DNA of 64,000 nt from Lacisediminihabitans profunda. Lineage in GTDB: Bacteria; Actinomycetota; Actinomycetes; Actinomycetales; Microbacteriaceae. The translations under genes were made by a program, and so were the position numbers. The DNA is taken from positions 62,001 to 126,000 of the forward strand of contig NZ_VRMG01000005.1 in NCBI RefSeq assembly GCF_008040105.1, given 5' to 3'. Below the pieces are notes generated by a model. It was not told the DNA's origin and did no database searches. It was given only the letters and a program-made list of their open reading frames with translations. Below are positions 41,671-51,276 of this stretch, piece after piece (position 1 is the stretch's first letter; each line of letters begins with the position of its first letter).

Positions 41671-43065
41671 GTGCTCGAAACCGTCGGAGTGATCCGTGGG
41701 GCGCTCCGCGCTCGCGGCGTGCCGCTCGGGTTCGTCGTTGCGCTCACGGCGCTCTACTCGACCATCGCGGTGCGGCTGCACCTGAGGGTGCACACCGGAG
41801 GCTACGACCTCGGAATCTTCGAGCAGGCGATCCGCGACTACGCGGCGCTTCGACCGCCCATCGTGGAGCTCAAGGGACCCGGATTCAACCTGCTGGGCGA
41901 CCATTTCCATCCGATCCTCGTGCTCATCGCGCCGTTCTATGCGGTGTTCCCGACGCCGATCACGCTCCTCGTGGCGCAGGCCTTCCTCTTCGCGCTCGCC
42001 GCCTGGCCACTCGTGTCCTGGGCCCAGCGCGCCCTCGGCACCCGCGTCGCCGTCGCGGTCGGCTGCGTGTACGGCCTGTCCTTCGGGATCGCCTCGGCCG
42101 TGGGATTCGACTTTCACGAGATCGCCTTCGCCGTGCCCCTTCTGGCGTTCTCGTTGAGCGCCCTCGGGCAGGGGCGGCTCACGGCGGCCTCCGCGTGGGC
42201 GCTGCCCCTGCTCCTGGTGAAGGAGGACCTGGGCGTCACCGCGGTCGCCGGAATCGGAGTCCTGATCGCGTGGCGGGGCGCGCGCCGACTCGGCATCGTC
42301 ACGGCCGTGATCGGGATCGCCGCCTCGGCCATCGAGATGACCGTGCTGCTGCCCCTCGTCAACTCCGCGGGGAGCTACGACTACTGGAGCAAGTTCGCGG
42401 GTGGTCGCCCGATCCTCGAGGTGGCGTTGACCTCCGTGGATGAGAAGCTCGGCACGCTCCTCCTCACGCTGGCGATCACGGGATTCGCCGCCGTGTGTTC
42501 CCCCATCGTGCTCGTGGCCCTGCCGACCCTGCTCTGGCGATTCGTGGGCGACGACCCCAACTATTGGGGAACGCGGTATCACTACAGCGCGGTGCTCATG
42601 CCGATCGTCGTCGCCGCGATGATCGAGGCGCTCGCGCGCTGGAAGCGGTCCGATTCCCGCCGCGCCAGGAGGGGTATCCGCGTCACGGTCGTCGCGGCCG
42701 TCGCCATCACCCTGGTCACGATCCCGAACTACTCGCTGGAACGGCTCATCGAGCCGACCCTGTGGCAGCCGAATCCGCGCGCCGGCGCGATCCACGCCGC
42801 CCTGGCGAAGATACCGGATGGCGCGACAGTGTCAGCGTCGGACGACCTGGTTCCGCAACTGACCTCGCGCGCCACCGTGACTCTCTTCGGTCTGGCACCC
42901 CTCAACGCGATTCGACCGGAGTGGATCGTGGTGGACCCGTACTCCAGCAGGCATTTTCAGGTGCATCGGGGGCAGGAGCAGCGCGACCTCGCCGAGGCGC
43001 AGACCCACGGCTATCGGGTGACCTTCCATCGTGATGGGATAACGCTTCTGCGCCGCTCGCCCTAG
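41671..43065 (+). CDS. DUF2079 family polytopic membrane protein
   Basis: A 464-residue membrane protein with about nine to ten hydrophobic segments and the DUF2079 landmarks: GGYDLGIFEQAI near residue 40, GDHFHPILVLIAPFY, FDFHEIAFAVPLLAF, KEDLGVTAVAG and YHYSAVLMPIVVAAM. The family resembles membrane glycosyltransferases of the GT-C type, with acidic residues in the first loop, but its reaction is not established. Start is uncertain (GTG at 41671 or 41689); GGAGGA is immediately upstream of the first, closer than usual. Confidence 0.78.
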   Translation: MLETVGVIRGALRARGVPLGFVVALTALYSTIAVRLHLRVHTGGYDLGIFEQAIRDYAALRPPIVELKGPGFNLLGDHFHPILVLIAPFYAVFPTPITLLVAQAFLFALAAWPLVSWAQRALGTRVAVAVGCVYGLSFGIASAVGFDFHEIAFAVPLLAFSLSALGQGRLTAASAWALPLLLVKEDLGVTAVAGIGVLIAWRGARRLGIVTAVIGIAASAIEMTVLLPLVNSAGSYDYWSKFAGGRPILEVALTSVDEKLGTLLLTLAITGFAAVCSPIVLVALPTLLWRFVGDDPNYWGTRYHYSAVLMPIVVAAMIEALARWKRSDSRRARRGIRVTVVAAVAITLVTIPNYSLERLIEPTLWQPNPRAGAIHAALAKIPDGATVSASDDLVPQLTSRATVTLFGLAPLNAIRPEWIVVDPYSSRHFQVHRGQEQRDLAEAQTHGYRVTFHRDGITLLRRSP

Positions 43066-43147
43066 GCCTCGGGCGGGCCGCCCCCTCGGCGCATTCGAGC
43101 GCTGCCGACCCCTTTTCGCGAGGCGAAAGGTGTACTAGCGTCGAAGT

Positions 43148-43803
43148 GTGCCCAGGTATCGCGGGGCGGATGACGCCGAACTGTTTTTCGAAGACAGGGG
43201 AGTCGGGCCGCCCATCGTGGTGGTGGCTGGGGGCGGTCCCCGTCACCCCGACTACCTCGAAGACCTCGCCGGGCTGGGCGACCACTACCGACTGATCGTC
43301 CCGCACCTTCGAGGAGTCGGGCGCACCCCCGCGACCGATGGCAATCTGGGGTCCTGGTGGCACGAATCGGCGGACATCGAGTGTCTGCGCGAGCACCTCG
43401 GGCTGGATCGCGTCACCATCGTCGCTCACTCTTCCGGCCGAGCGATCAGGCGAGTCTCGAGGCCTGGACCGACGCGACGGCGCCGGTGGGGTACGCGGCG
43501 TGGGGCGAGCGGCAGCAGCTCCACTCGCGGGTGGGGTCAGTGAACTATCGGGTCAACCGAACCTACTTCAGTGTTGCCCCGCCCGTCGATCTCGCGGAGC
43601 GGCTGACCCGGGTCGAGGCGCCGGTCCTGGTGATCGCGGGGGCGGAGGACGCAGTCACGGGCGCGGCCCCCGCCGTGGCGATGGCGCAGCTGTTTCCCCG
43701 CGGCGCCGCCACGGTTCTCGACGGCTCGGGCCATTACCCGTGGGTGGACCAGCCGCGCGCGTTCCTGGCCGCGGCCCGCGAATTTCTCGACCGGCCGGAG
43801 TGA
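43148..43803 (+). pseudogene. Alpha/beta hydrolase pseudogene (internal deletion and frameshift)
   Basis: From GTG at 43148 the frame reads RYRGADDAELFFEDRGVG, then IVVVAGGGPRHPDYLEDL and the nucleophile elbow VTIVAHSSG. Right after the elbow, near 43437, it loses the family pattern. The rest of the hydrolase continues in the +2 frame as SDQASLEAWTDATAPVGYAA, then APVLVIAGAEDAVTG and SGHYPWVDQPRAF (acid and His motifs), ending at 43803. The region between elbow and cap is shorter than in intact relatives, so a deletion probably caused the shift. Confidence 0.7.
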
Positions 43804-43822
43804 GGCGCGACCGAGGCGGTCG

Positions 43823-44866
43823 TCACGGAGCGTGCGGTGGGGTGCCCGTGCTGGCCCGCAGCACCAGCCGCACCGGAACGATGGATCGCACGGGCACGAT
43901 CGGGGCATGCTCGATCTCCTCGAGGAGGATCTCGATGCTGCGCTGTCCCACGAGGTCGAAGTCCTGGTGCACCGTGGTGAGCGGTGGCCAGAACGAGTCG
44001 GATTCGGCCATGTCGTCGAACCCCACGATGCTCACGTCCTGGGGTATCCGCCTGCCGCTCTCGTGCAGGGCGCTCATGATGCCGAGCGCCATTGCGTCGT
44101 TGGCGGCGAACACCGCGGTGATCTCCGGCCTGTGAGCGATCTCCAGCCCCAACGCGTGACCGGATGCCGCGGTCCAGTCGCCGCGGAAGAGGGGAGGCAC
44201 CGCCCTGCCGTGGGCCTGGAGGGTGTCGCGCCACGATTCGTGGCGGCGGCTTGCGGGGTATGAGCCCTCCGGCCCGGCGACGTGCCAGACCGTGTCGTGG
44301 CCCAGGTCCAGCAGGTGCTGCGTCGCCAGCCGCGCGCCCTCGGTCTGGTCGTTGTCGACGACGGGGTAGTCGGCGCGGGCCCCCGAGTCGACGACGACCA
44401 CCGGCAGGCCCGGCGGCAACTCCACCTCGGAATTGTCGACGAGGTGCGCCTCGATCAGCAGGATGATGCCGTCGACGGCCTGCTCGACCAGGTTCGTGAA
44501 GGCTGAACTCACCGCCTCCTGGGTCGGATCCCGCACCGGCACGAGCGTGATGGAGTACCCGGCCGCGGCGGCGGCCACCGTGATGCCGTCGAGCGTTCGC
44601 ATGTTGCCGTAGGTGGACAGGGTGAACATGGTGATGCCGATGTTGCGGAAGCGGCCAGATCGAAGCGCACGGGCGGCCTTGTTCGGGCGGTAGCCGAGCA
44701 CCTGCATGGCCTGAAGGACGCGATCGCGAGTGGCCGGCTCCACGTTGGTGAGCCCGTTCGCCACCCGGGAGACGGTCTGGGTCGACACCCCGGCGCGCTC
44801 GGCGACGTCCGCCATCGACGGGCCGCGGGCGGGGCGGGGTGCTCGCGGAGGAATTGTCTCGGTCAT
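43823..44866 (-). CDS. LacI family transcriptional regulator of the beta-galactoside module
   Basis: A 347-residue LacI protein. HTH: MADVAERAGVSTQTVSRVAN, hinge YRPNKAARALR; ligand domain: NIGITMFTLSTYGN, VDGIILLIEA, LGHDTVWHVAGPEGSYPAS, FAANDAMALGIMSALHE and DVSIVGFDDM. It is divergent from an importer and GH35 gene set, and two near-identical palindromes lie in the shared 97-base gap, so it very likely represses that operon and itself. Confidence 0.88.
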   Translation of the reverse strand: MTETIPPRAPRPARGPSMADVAERAGVSTQTVSRVANGLTNVEPATRDRVLQAMQVLGYRPNKAARALRSGRFRNIGITMFTLSTYGNMRTLDGITVAAAAAGYSITLVPVRDPTQEAVSSAFTNLVEQAVDGIILLIEAHLVDNSEVELPPGLPVVVVDSGARADYPVVDNDQTEGARLATQHLLDLGHDTVWHVAGPEGSYPASRRHESWRDTLQAHGRAVPPLFRGDWTAASGHALGLEIAHRPEITAVFAANDAMALGIMSALHESGRRIPQDVSIVGFDDMAESDSFWPPLTTVHQDFDLVGQRSIEILLEEIEHAPIVPVRSIVPVRLVLRASTGTPPHAP

Positions 44867-44885
44867 GGTGGCTTCATCCTAGGGC

Positions 44886-44940
44886 TTGCATGTTTACGTC
44901 AACATGCTAGTCTGACCCTGCGGATGTTGACGTAAACATC
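44886..44940 (+). promoter_or_regulatory. Promoter with two LacI-type operators
   Basis: Dyads at 44889-44906 and 44923-44940 share the core TGTT(T/G)ACGT(C/A)AACA and are 34 bases apart centre to centre. TTGCAT (44886-44891) and TAGTCT (44908-44913) form a candidate promoter around the first operator, with the second operator just downstream of the start site. Paired operators of this shape fit dimer pairs of the LacI protein at 43823. Confidence 0.65.
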
Positions 44941-44963
44941 CGAGTGTTCGACGGGAAGAAAAC

Positions 44964-45884
44964 ATGACATCGACGTCCATAGTCCGGCTGGCCCAGCGGG
45001 CCACACCGGCGCGGCGAAACCGCCGCGACTGGCGCGGCTGGGCCTTCGTGGCACCGTTCATGCTGGTGTTCCTTGCGATGATCATCGCTCCGGTGGTCTA
45101 CGCGATCGGCCTCAGCCTGTTTCGCGAGCAGCTCTTCGGCGGCACCGTCTTCGTGGGGCTCAACAACTACCTCGCCGTCTTCCAGGATGCCAAGTTCTGG
45201 CAGGCGCTCGGCCGGGTCACCCTCTTCCTCGTCGTGCAGGTGCCCATCATGTTGGCCCTGTCGCTCACGGCGGCGCTCGCGCTGGACAGCGCCCGGCTGC
45301 ACGGGGCGGCCTTCTTCCGCATCGCCATCTTCCTTCCCTATGCGGTGCCCGGAGTGGTCGCGGCACTGATCTGGGGCTTCATCTACGGCGATCAGTTCGG
45401 CCTGACCGCGGGGATCAACGATCTTCTCGGCGCCCATGTGCTCGAGCCGTTCAGCGCGCAGGCGATTCTCGGGTCGATCGGCAACATCGTCACCTGGGAG
45501 TTCATGGGCTACAACATGCTCATCTTCTACGCGGCGCTGCGCGTGGTGCCCTCCGACATCTACGAAGCGGCGGAGATCGACGGCGCGGGCGCGATGCGCA
45601 CGGTCTTCAGCATCAAGATCCCCGCGTTGCGCGGCGCGATCGTGATCGCGACGATCTTCTCGATCATCGGCAGCTTCCAGCTCTTCAACGAACCCAACCT
45701 GTTGAAGATCCTCAGCCCCAACGTGATCACGAGCTACTTCACCCCGAACATGTACGCCTACAACCTGTCGTTCGCCGGGCAGCAGTTCAATTACGCGGCC
45801 ACGGTGGCCATCGTGATGGGCGTGATCACCGCGGTCATCGCCTACGTCGTGCAGCTGCGCGGCTCCCGGCAGGAGAGCATCTGA
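44964..45884 (+). CDS. Sugar ABC transporter permease (MalF type)
   Basis: A 306-residue permease with a basic N-terminus, first membrane segment near residues 27-50 (WAFVAPFMLVFLAMIIAPVV) and EAA loop EAAEIDGAGAMRTVFSIKIP. First gene of the beta-galactoside operon; the following permease starts within its stop codon (TGATG). ATPase not encoded nearby. Confidence 0.9.
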   Translation: MTSTSIVRLAQRATPARRNRRDWRGWAFVAPFMLVFLAMIIAPVVYAIGLSLFREQLFGGTVFVGLNNYLAVFQDAKFWQALGRVTLFLVVQVPIMLALSLTAALALDSARLHGAAFFRIAIFLPYAVPGVVAALIWGFIYGDQFGLTAGINDLLGAHVLEPFSAQAILGSIGNIVTWEFMGYNMLIFYAALRVVPSDIYEAAEIDGAGAMRTVFSIKIPALRGAIVIATIFSIIGSFQLFNEPNLLKILSPNVITSYFTPNMYAYNLSFAGQQFNYAATVAIVMGVITAVIAYVVQLRGSRQESI

Positions 45885-46792
45885 TGGCCGTCACCGCACT
45901 CGCCCGTTCGCCGCGCGCCCAGCTCAGGGCGGCACGCAAGCGCGATCCTCGCCAGCGACGGTCGGTGGTGCTCACGATCGTGATGGCACTTTTCGTGCTG
46001 TACTCCGTGGTCCCGCTGCTCTGGCTGATCATCAACGCCACCAAGAGCCAGCCCGACCTGTACTCCACGTTCGGGCTGTGGTTCGGCAAAGACTTCACCC
46101 TCTTCCAGAACATCGTCGACACGCTCACCTACCGCGACGGCATCTTCGTGAAGTGGTTCGGCAACACCCTCCTCTACGTGGTGGTCGGAGCCGGCGGGGC
46201 GACCCTGCTCGCGACGGTTGCCGGCTACGGGCTTGCCAAGTTCACGTTCCCGGGCAAGCGTGCCGTCTTCGCGGTGATCCTCGGCGCCATCGCCGTGCCG
46301 GGTACCGCTCTGGCGGTGCCCACCTTCCTCATGTTCAGCCAGGTCGGGCTCACCAACACGCCGTGGGCGATCATCCTGCCCTCGCTGATCAGCCCGTTCG
46401 GCCTCTATCTGATCTGGACCTACACGATCGATGCGGTGCCGACCGAACTGCTCGAGGCGGCACGGATGGACGGGTCCGGTGAGTTCCGCACCTTCTTCAC
46501 GATCTCGCTTCGGCTGCTGGCGCCCGGGGTCGTGACGGTGCTGCTCTTCGCCATCGTCGCAACCTGGAACAACTACTTCCTGCCGTTGATCATGCTGAGC
46601 GACCCCACCTGGTACCCGCTCACCGTCGGCCTCAGCCAGTGGAGCGCCCAGGCCACCGGGGTCGCGGCGCAGCCGATCTACAACCTGGTGATCACCGGCT
46701 CGCTGATCACCATCATCCCGATCGTCGCCGTCTTCCTCCTGCTGCAGCGCTACTGGCAGTCGGGGCTGGCCGCGGGAAGCGTCAAGCAGTAA
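45884..46792 (+). CDS. Sugar ABC transporter permease (MalG type)
   Basis: A 302-residue permease with six hydrophobic segments and EAA loop EAARMDGSGEFRTFFTISL, ending GLAAGSVKQ, as in MalG-like subunits. It pairs with the upstream permease. In this operon the membrane subunits precede the binding protein, opposite to the other CUT1 sets of the window. Confidence 0.9.
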   Translation: MAVTALARSPRAQLRAARKRDPRQRRSVVLTIVMALFVLYSVVPLLWLIINATKSQPDLYSTFGLWFGKDFTLFQNIVDTLTYRDGIFVKWFGNTLLYVVVGAGGATLLATVAGYGLAKFTFPGKRAVFAVILGAIAVPGTALAVPTFLMFSQVGLTNTPWAIILPSLISPFGLYLIWTYTIDAVPTELLEAARMDGSGEFRTFFTISLRLLAPGVVTVLLFAIVATWNNYFLPLIMLSDPTWYPLTVGLSQWSAQATGVAAQPIYNLVITGSLITIIPIVAVFLLLQRYWQSGLAAGSVKQ

Positions 46793-46873
46793 CGGGAGAC
46801 CGCTGCTCGATTGTGCACCACTCCTCCCAGGGCGTCCTGCCCATCCTCATCCCGAAGAAGTGAAAGGAACACC

Positions 46874-48223
46874 ATGAAGATCACGTCACGCACAGTGTCG
46901 TTGTCGCGTCGAATCGCCGCGATTGTGGTCGCCAGCGCCCTCATCGGCACGGCCCTGGCCGGCTGCGCGAGCACCTCGTCCGGCACGCCAGCCGGCTCTA
47001 CCGATGTCGCCGCCGCCCTCAAGAAGGGCGGAACCATCACCTACTGGTCGTGGACCCCGTCCGCCGAAGCGCAGGTCGCGGCGTTCGAGAAGGCGTACCC
47101 CAAGGTGCACGTCAAGCTCGTCAACGCCGGTACGAACACCACCGAGTACACGAAGTTGCAGAACGCGATCAAGGCCGGCTCCGGCGCACCCGACGTCGCC
47201 CAGGTGGAGTACTACGCGATCCCGCAGTTCGCCCTGAGCAAGTCCCTCGTCGACCTCACGGCCTACGGCTTCGACTCCCTGAAGAGCGCATACACGCCGG
47301 GCCCGTGGAGCTCCGTCAACGTGGGCGGCGGACTCTACGGCCTGCCGCAGGACTCCGGCCCCATGGCCCTGTTCTACAACAAGACGGTCTTCGACAAGTA
47401 CGGCCTGACAGTTCCCACCACCTGGGACGAGTACATCGCCGACGCCAAGAAGCTGCATGCGGCCAACCCCGAGGCCTACATCACGAGCGACTCCGGCGAC
47501 TCGGGATTCACCACCAGCATGATCTGGCAGGCCGGCGGCCGTCCGTTCACCTCCAACGGCTCCAAGGTGAGCATCAACCTCCAGGACGAGGGCAGCAAGA
47601 AATGGGCCTCAACCTGGAACGAGCTGGTCGACAACAAGCTCCTCTCTCCCGTTCCCGGCTGGAGCGATGACTGGTTCAAGTCCCTGGGCAACGGAAATGT
47701 CGCCTCCCTCATCACCGGCGCGTGGATGCCCGGTGTGCTCGAGTCCTCGGTGAAGGACGGTTCTGGCCAGTGGCGCGTCGCCCCCACGCCGACCTATGAC
47801 GGAAAGCCGGCGAACTCCGAGAACGGCGGAGGCGGACAGGTTGTGCTCAAGCAGAGCAAGAACCCTGCCCTCGCCGCGGGCTTCCTGAAGTGGCTGAACA
47901 ACAGCCCGGGGAGCATCAAGGTGTTCCTCGCCTCCGGCGGTTTCCCCTCGACGACCAGCGAGCTGAACTCTGAGGCCTTCCTCGCCGACGCCCCGGATTA
48001 CTTCGGCGGCCAGAAGATCAACGAGGTGCTCGTGCAGGGAGCGAAGGACGTCTCCACGGGATGGTCCTACCTTCCGTACCAGGTCTATGCGAACAGCATC
48101 TACGGTGACACCGTCGGCCAGTCCTACGTGTCAGCGGGCGACCTGAACGCCGGACTGAGCGCCTGGCAGAAGTCGCTCGCCGACTACGGCAACCAGCAGG
48201 GCTTCACCGTCACCACGAAGTAG
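46874..48223 (+). CDS. Sugar ABC transporter substrate-binding lipoprotein
   Basis: A 449-residue lipoprotein with signal and lipobox ALAGC. Mature part: ITYWSWTPSAEAQVAAFEKA, APDVAQVEYYAIPQF, LYGLPQDSGPMALFYN, LITGAWMPGVL and a hydrophobic KNPALAAGFLKWL. GAAAGGAAC precedes the ATG. Its place between the permeases and a GH35 gene suggests beta-galactosides as ligand. Confidence 0.87.
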   Translation: MKITSRTVSLSRRIAAIVVASALIGTALAGCASTSSGTPAGSTDVAAALKKGGTITYWSWTPSAEAQVAAFEKAYPKVHVKLVNAGTNTTEYTKLQNAIKAGSGAPDVAQVEYYAIPQFALSKSLVDLTAYGFDSLKSAYTPGPWSSVNVGGGLYGLPQDSGPMALFYNKTVFDKYGLTVPTTWDEYIADAKKLHAANPEAYITSDSGDSGFTTSMIWQAGGRPFTSNGSKVSINLQDEGSKKWASTWNELVDNKLLSPVPGWSDDWFKSLGNGNVASLITGAWMPGVLESSVKDGSGQWRVAPTPTYDGKPANSENGGGGQVVLKQSKNPALAAGFLKWLNNSPGSIKVFLASGGFPSTTSELNSEAFLADAPDYFGGQKINEVLVQGAKDVSTGWSYLPYQVYANSIYGDTVGQSYVSAGDLNAGLSAWQKSLADYGNQQGFTVTTK

Positions 48224-48237
48224 CACCGCCTCGGTGT

Positions 48238-48271
48238 GCGGCCGGCGGACCCAGCAGGTTCCGTCGGCCGC
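48238..48271 (+). terminator. GC-rich hairpin between binding protein and GH35 genes
   Basis: 48238-48251 pairs with 48257-48271 through GCGGCCG and CGGA/TCCG blocks with one mismatch and one bulge, loop of about five bases. No T-run. It resembles the hairpin at 25036 in placement, and may limit read-through or stabilise the upstream message. Confidence 0.45.
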
Positions 48272-48313
48272 TCGCCGCGCCCCCGACCACCTCACCCCTA
48301 AGGACCGCGACGC

Positions 48314-50074
48314 ATGGACAGATTCGAGATCGAGGACGATGACTTCGTCCTGAACGGCGAACCGTTCAGAATCCTCTCCGGTGCGATCCACTACTTCCGT
48401 GTGCACCCCGACCAGTGGGCGGACCGAATCCACAAGGCGAGGCTCATGGGCCTCAACACCATCGAGACCTATGTGTCCTGGAACTTCCACGCCGAGACGC
48501 CGGACTCGTGGACCCAGTCCGGGCGCGCCGATCTCGACCGGTTCCTGCGCCTCATCCAGGCCGAGGGGATGTACGCCATCGTTCGGCCCGGCCCCTACAT
48601 CTGCGCGGAGTGGGACAACGGCGGACTGCCCGCGTGGCTCTTCGCGAACCCGACCGTGGGTATCCGCCGCGACGAGCCGCAGTTCATCGCGGCGGTGACG
48701 ACCTACCTCAACCGGGTGCTCGGCATCGTCGCGCCCCTGCAGATCGGCAACGGCGGGCCGGTGATCCTCGTGCAGGTCGAGAACGAGTACGGCGCGTACG
48801 GCGACGACGCGTCCTACCTGCGAAAGCTCACCGACATCACCCGCTCGGCGGGCATCACCGTTCCATTGACCACGGTCGACCAGCCACAGGACGACATGCT
48901 TGCCAATGGGTCGCTTCCCGAGCTGCTCAAGACCGGCTCGTTCGGATCCCGCGCCGTGGAGCGACTGGAGACCCTTCGGAAGAACCAGCCGACCGGTCCG
49001 CTCATGTGTTCCGAGTTCTGGGACGGCTGGTTCGACCACTGGGGTGCGCATCATCACACCACCTCGGCCGGGGAATCGGCGGCGGAACTGGACGCCTTGC
49101 TCTCCGCCGGCGCATCCGTGAACATTTACATGTTCCATGGCGGCACCAACTTCGGGTTCACCAACGGTGCGAACGACAAGGGCGTGTACCAGCCGATCGT
49201 CACCAGCTACGACTACGACGCGCCCCTCGACGAAGCGGGCCAGCCCACCGCCAAGTACTGGGCCTTCAGGGAGGTGCTCGCCAGGCACTCGAGTCTGCCC
49301 GCCGAACTGCCCGCCGCCCGCGTTCCCGCGCCGGACTTCTCGGTTCCCCTCGACCGGGCGGTGAGCCTCTTCTCCGTCGCGGACCGCCTCGGCTCCTGGT
49401 CGTGGTCCGATGGGTTGCCGTCGATGGACGAACTTGGCCAGTACAGCGGATTCGCCCTCTACTCCCACGAGATCGACCTCGACCGCGTCGCGGTGCTCGA
49501 GATCGGTGAAGTGCGGGACCGGGCGTACGTCTTCGTCAACGACTCGCCCATCGGGGTGCTGGCCCGCGATCATCACGATCGCAGCATCAGCGTGCCGGCC
49601 GGGCGCGGCACCCTCTCCCTGCTCGTGGAAGACCAGGGACGGGTCGACTACGGCGACCGAATCGGCGAGCCGAAGGGGCTGATCGGACCGACAGTCCTCG
49701 ACGGCGTCCGGCTCCAGCGGTGGGGCGTTCTTCCTCTCGACCTGCGGTCGCTCGCCCCGGTGGACGCCGCCCTGGATGCCGGCGCCGACCATCCGCGTTC
49801 CCTCAGCGGGCCCGTGTTCGCGCGCGGCCACTTCTCGCTCGCCGCCGTGCAGGACCTGTTCCTCGACACCTCGTCGTGGGGCAAGGGAGTGGTCTGGATC
49901 AACGGTTTCTGCCTCGGCCGGTACTGGTCGCGCGGTCCGCAACGCACCCTCTACGTACCGGCCCCGGTGCTGAACCGCGACCGGAACGAGATGGTCGTGC
50001 TCGAGCTCGAATCCGCGGCCTGTGCGGAGGCACGATTCGTCACGGAGGCGAATCTGGGGCACACCGAATTCTGA
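48314..50074 (+). CDS. Beta-galactosidase, glycoside hydrolase family 35
   Basis: A 586-residue GH35 enzyme. The N-terminal TIM barrel has GEPFRILSGAIHYFRVHP, LNTIETYVSWNFH and RPGPYICAEWDNGGLPAWL. The acid/base is in QVENEYG (E158) and the nucleophile in CSEFWDGWFDHWG (E234). MFHGGTNFGFTNGAN follows, then the C-terminal jelly-roll domains (YVFVNDSPIGVL; VWINGFCLGRYWSRGPQRTLY). No signal peptide, so imported disaccharides are cut in the cytoplasm. The length is normal for the family. Confidence 0.92.
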   Translation: MDRFEIEDDDFVLNGEPFRILSGAIHYFRVHPDQWADRIHKARLMGLNTIETYVSWNFHAETPDSWTQSGRADLDRFLRLIQAEGMYAIVRPGPYICAEWDNGGLPAWLFANPTVGIRRDEPQFIAAVTTYLNRVLGIVAPLQIGNGGPVILVQVENEYGAYGDDASYLRKLTDITRSAGITVPLTTVDQPQDDMLANGSLPELLKTGSFGSRAVERLETLRKNQPTGPLMCSEFWDGWFDHWGAHHHTTSAGESAAELDALLSAGASVNIYMFHGGTNFGFTNGANDKGVYQPIVTSYDYDAPLDEAGQPTAKYWAFREVLARHSSLPAELPAARVPAPDFSVPLDRAVSLFSVADRLGSWSWSDGLPSMDELGQYSGFALYSHEIDLDRVAVLEIGEVRDRAYVFVNDSPIGVLARDHHDRSISVPAGRGTLSLLVEDQGRVDYGDRIGEPKGLIGPTVLDGVRLQRWGVLPLDLRSLAPVDAALDAGADHPRSLSGPVFARGHFSLAAVQDLFLDTSSWGKGVVWINGFCLGRYWSRGPQRTLYVPAPVLNRDRNEMVVLELESAACAEARFVTEANLGHTEF

Positions 50075-50169
50075 GGGTGGGTTCGGGTGCTGTCGAATCA
50101 GGTTTTGCCCAGTGCACCGATCTAGAATCGGTCGTGCTGAGGAAGTAACCCGGACGACAAGAGGAAGCC

Positions 50170-50781
50170 ATGACCAACCTGCGACGAGTTGCTGCCATTG
50201 CCGGAGCAGCGGCCATTCTCATGGCCATGGTGGGATGCAGCGCCGGAGTGCGGGCGCACGCGGTGGCAGTCGTGTCGCCCACCCCGATGACCACACCGAC
50301 ACCGATGGCTGTCACACCGACGCCCGTCGCGGCCCCGTCGCCCCCGCCGGTCCCCGTCTCGGCCGCCTGCGCCGGAACACCCGCCGGCACCAAGCACATC
50401 TACGTGAGCATCGCCCAGCAGCACCTGTGGGCGTGCGACGGGGTGACGCTGCTCACGGAATCCGCCGTCACCACTGGCGCATCGGCGCTGAAGAATGTGC
50501 ACGACGCGACCCCCACCGGCACCTTCCACATCATCAACAAGGTGCGCAACACCGTGCTCGCCGGCCACGACGTCAACGGTTCCTGGAACGACCACGTCGC
50601 CTACTGGATGCCGTTCTCCGGCGGCGACGGATTCCACGACTCGCCCTGGCAGACGTTCCCCCTCGGTAGTCCGCTCTACACGACCCAGGGCTCCCATGGC
50701 TGTGTGCACTTGCCGCTCGACGTGATCGCTTCGCTCTTCGCCTGGACACCCGTGGGAACCGCGGTCACCATCCGCGCCTGA
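50170..50781 (+). CDS. L,D-transpeptidase (YkuD domain) lipoprotein
   Basis: A 203-residue lipoprotein: signal with lipobox MVGC, a Pro/Thr-rich linker (residues about 35-65) and a YkuD domain (KHIYVSIAQQHLWACDG to the C-terminus). The catalytic motif reads QGSHGCVHLP. These enzymes form 3-3 or 4-3 peptidoglycan cross-links. A 96-base gap after the GH35 gene, and its own ribosome site (AAGAGGAAG), make it a separate unit. Confidence 0.85.
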   Translation: MTNLRRVAAIAGAAAILMAMVGCSAGVRAHAVAVVSPTPMTTPTPMAVTPTPVAAPSPPPVPVSAACAGTPAGTKHIYVSIAQQHLWACDGVTLLTESAVTTGASALKNVHDATPTGTFHIINKVRNTVLAGHDVNGSWNDHVAYWMPFSGGDGFHDSPWQTFPLGSPLYTTQGSHGCVHLPLDVIASLFAWTPVGTAVTIRA

Positions 50782-50841
50782 CCCGCGGACCCGCATCGAT
50801 CGACCGGATCGCGGTGGGGATGAATCGCGGCCGTCTCGGCC

Positions 50842-51276
50842 CTACCGAGTGATCGGTTCGAGAAGCACCAGCGGGATCTGCCGCTTCGTCTTCTCCTGGT
50901 AGCCGCCGTAGTTGGCGTACCTCCCGGTGATGATCGGCCAGAGCCGGGCGCGCTCGTCGGCGGTGGCGACCCGCGCAAGCATGGGCACTCGAGGGCGGCC
51001 CTCGACCACGACCTCCACCCGCGGGTTGTCGCGGAGGTTGAGGAACCAGGCCGGATGCCGGTCGTCCCCACCGCGGGACGCCACTACGACGTAGGCATCG
51101 CCCTCCTTCAGCGGAGACGTGAGCATCGTCGCCCGACGCTCGCCGCTTCGGCGTCCGATCGTCGTCAGCTCGATCACGGGCATGTCGGAGATCGTCCAGC
51201 CGACCCGTCCGCGAGTGATCCACTGCAGGAAGCGGTGCGAGGCCTCCATCGCCTTGAGTGAGAGGGTGCTCGGCAT
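50842..51276 (-). CDS. Nitroreductase/deazaflavin-dependent (DDN-type) protein
   Basis: A 144-residue split-barrel protein of the DDN family: VIELTTIGRRSGERRATMLT (cofactor-binding Arg), AYVVVASRGGDDRHPAWFLNL, NPRVEVVV and WPIITGRYANYGGYQEKTKR. Members use F420H2 to reduce quinones or nitro compounds. A partner or target is not shown by the neighbours. The ATG at 51276 begins the family-type helix. Confidence 0.82.
   Translation of the reverse strand: MPSTLSLKAMEASHRFLQWITRGRVGWTISDMPVIELTTIGRRSGERRATMLTSPLKEGDAYVVVASRGGDDRHPAWFLNLRDNPRVEVVVEGRPRVPMLARVATADERARLWPIITGRYANYGGYQEKTKRQIPLVLLEPITR

Noticed and set aside
48131-50062. A 643-codon minus-strand open frame opposite the GH35 gene
   Set aside because: The plus strand carries all GH35 motifs; the minus-strand translation is low-complexity and shows no domain. 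Long antisense frames are expected at this GC content.
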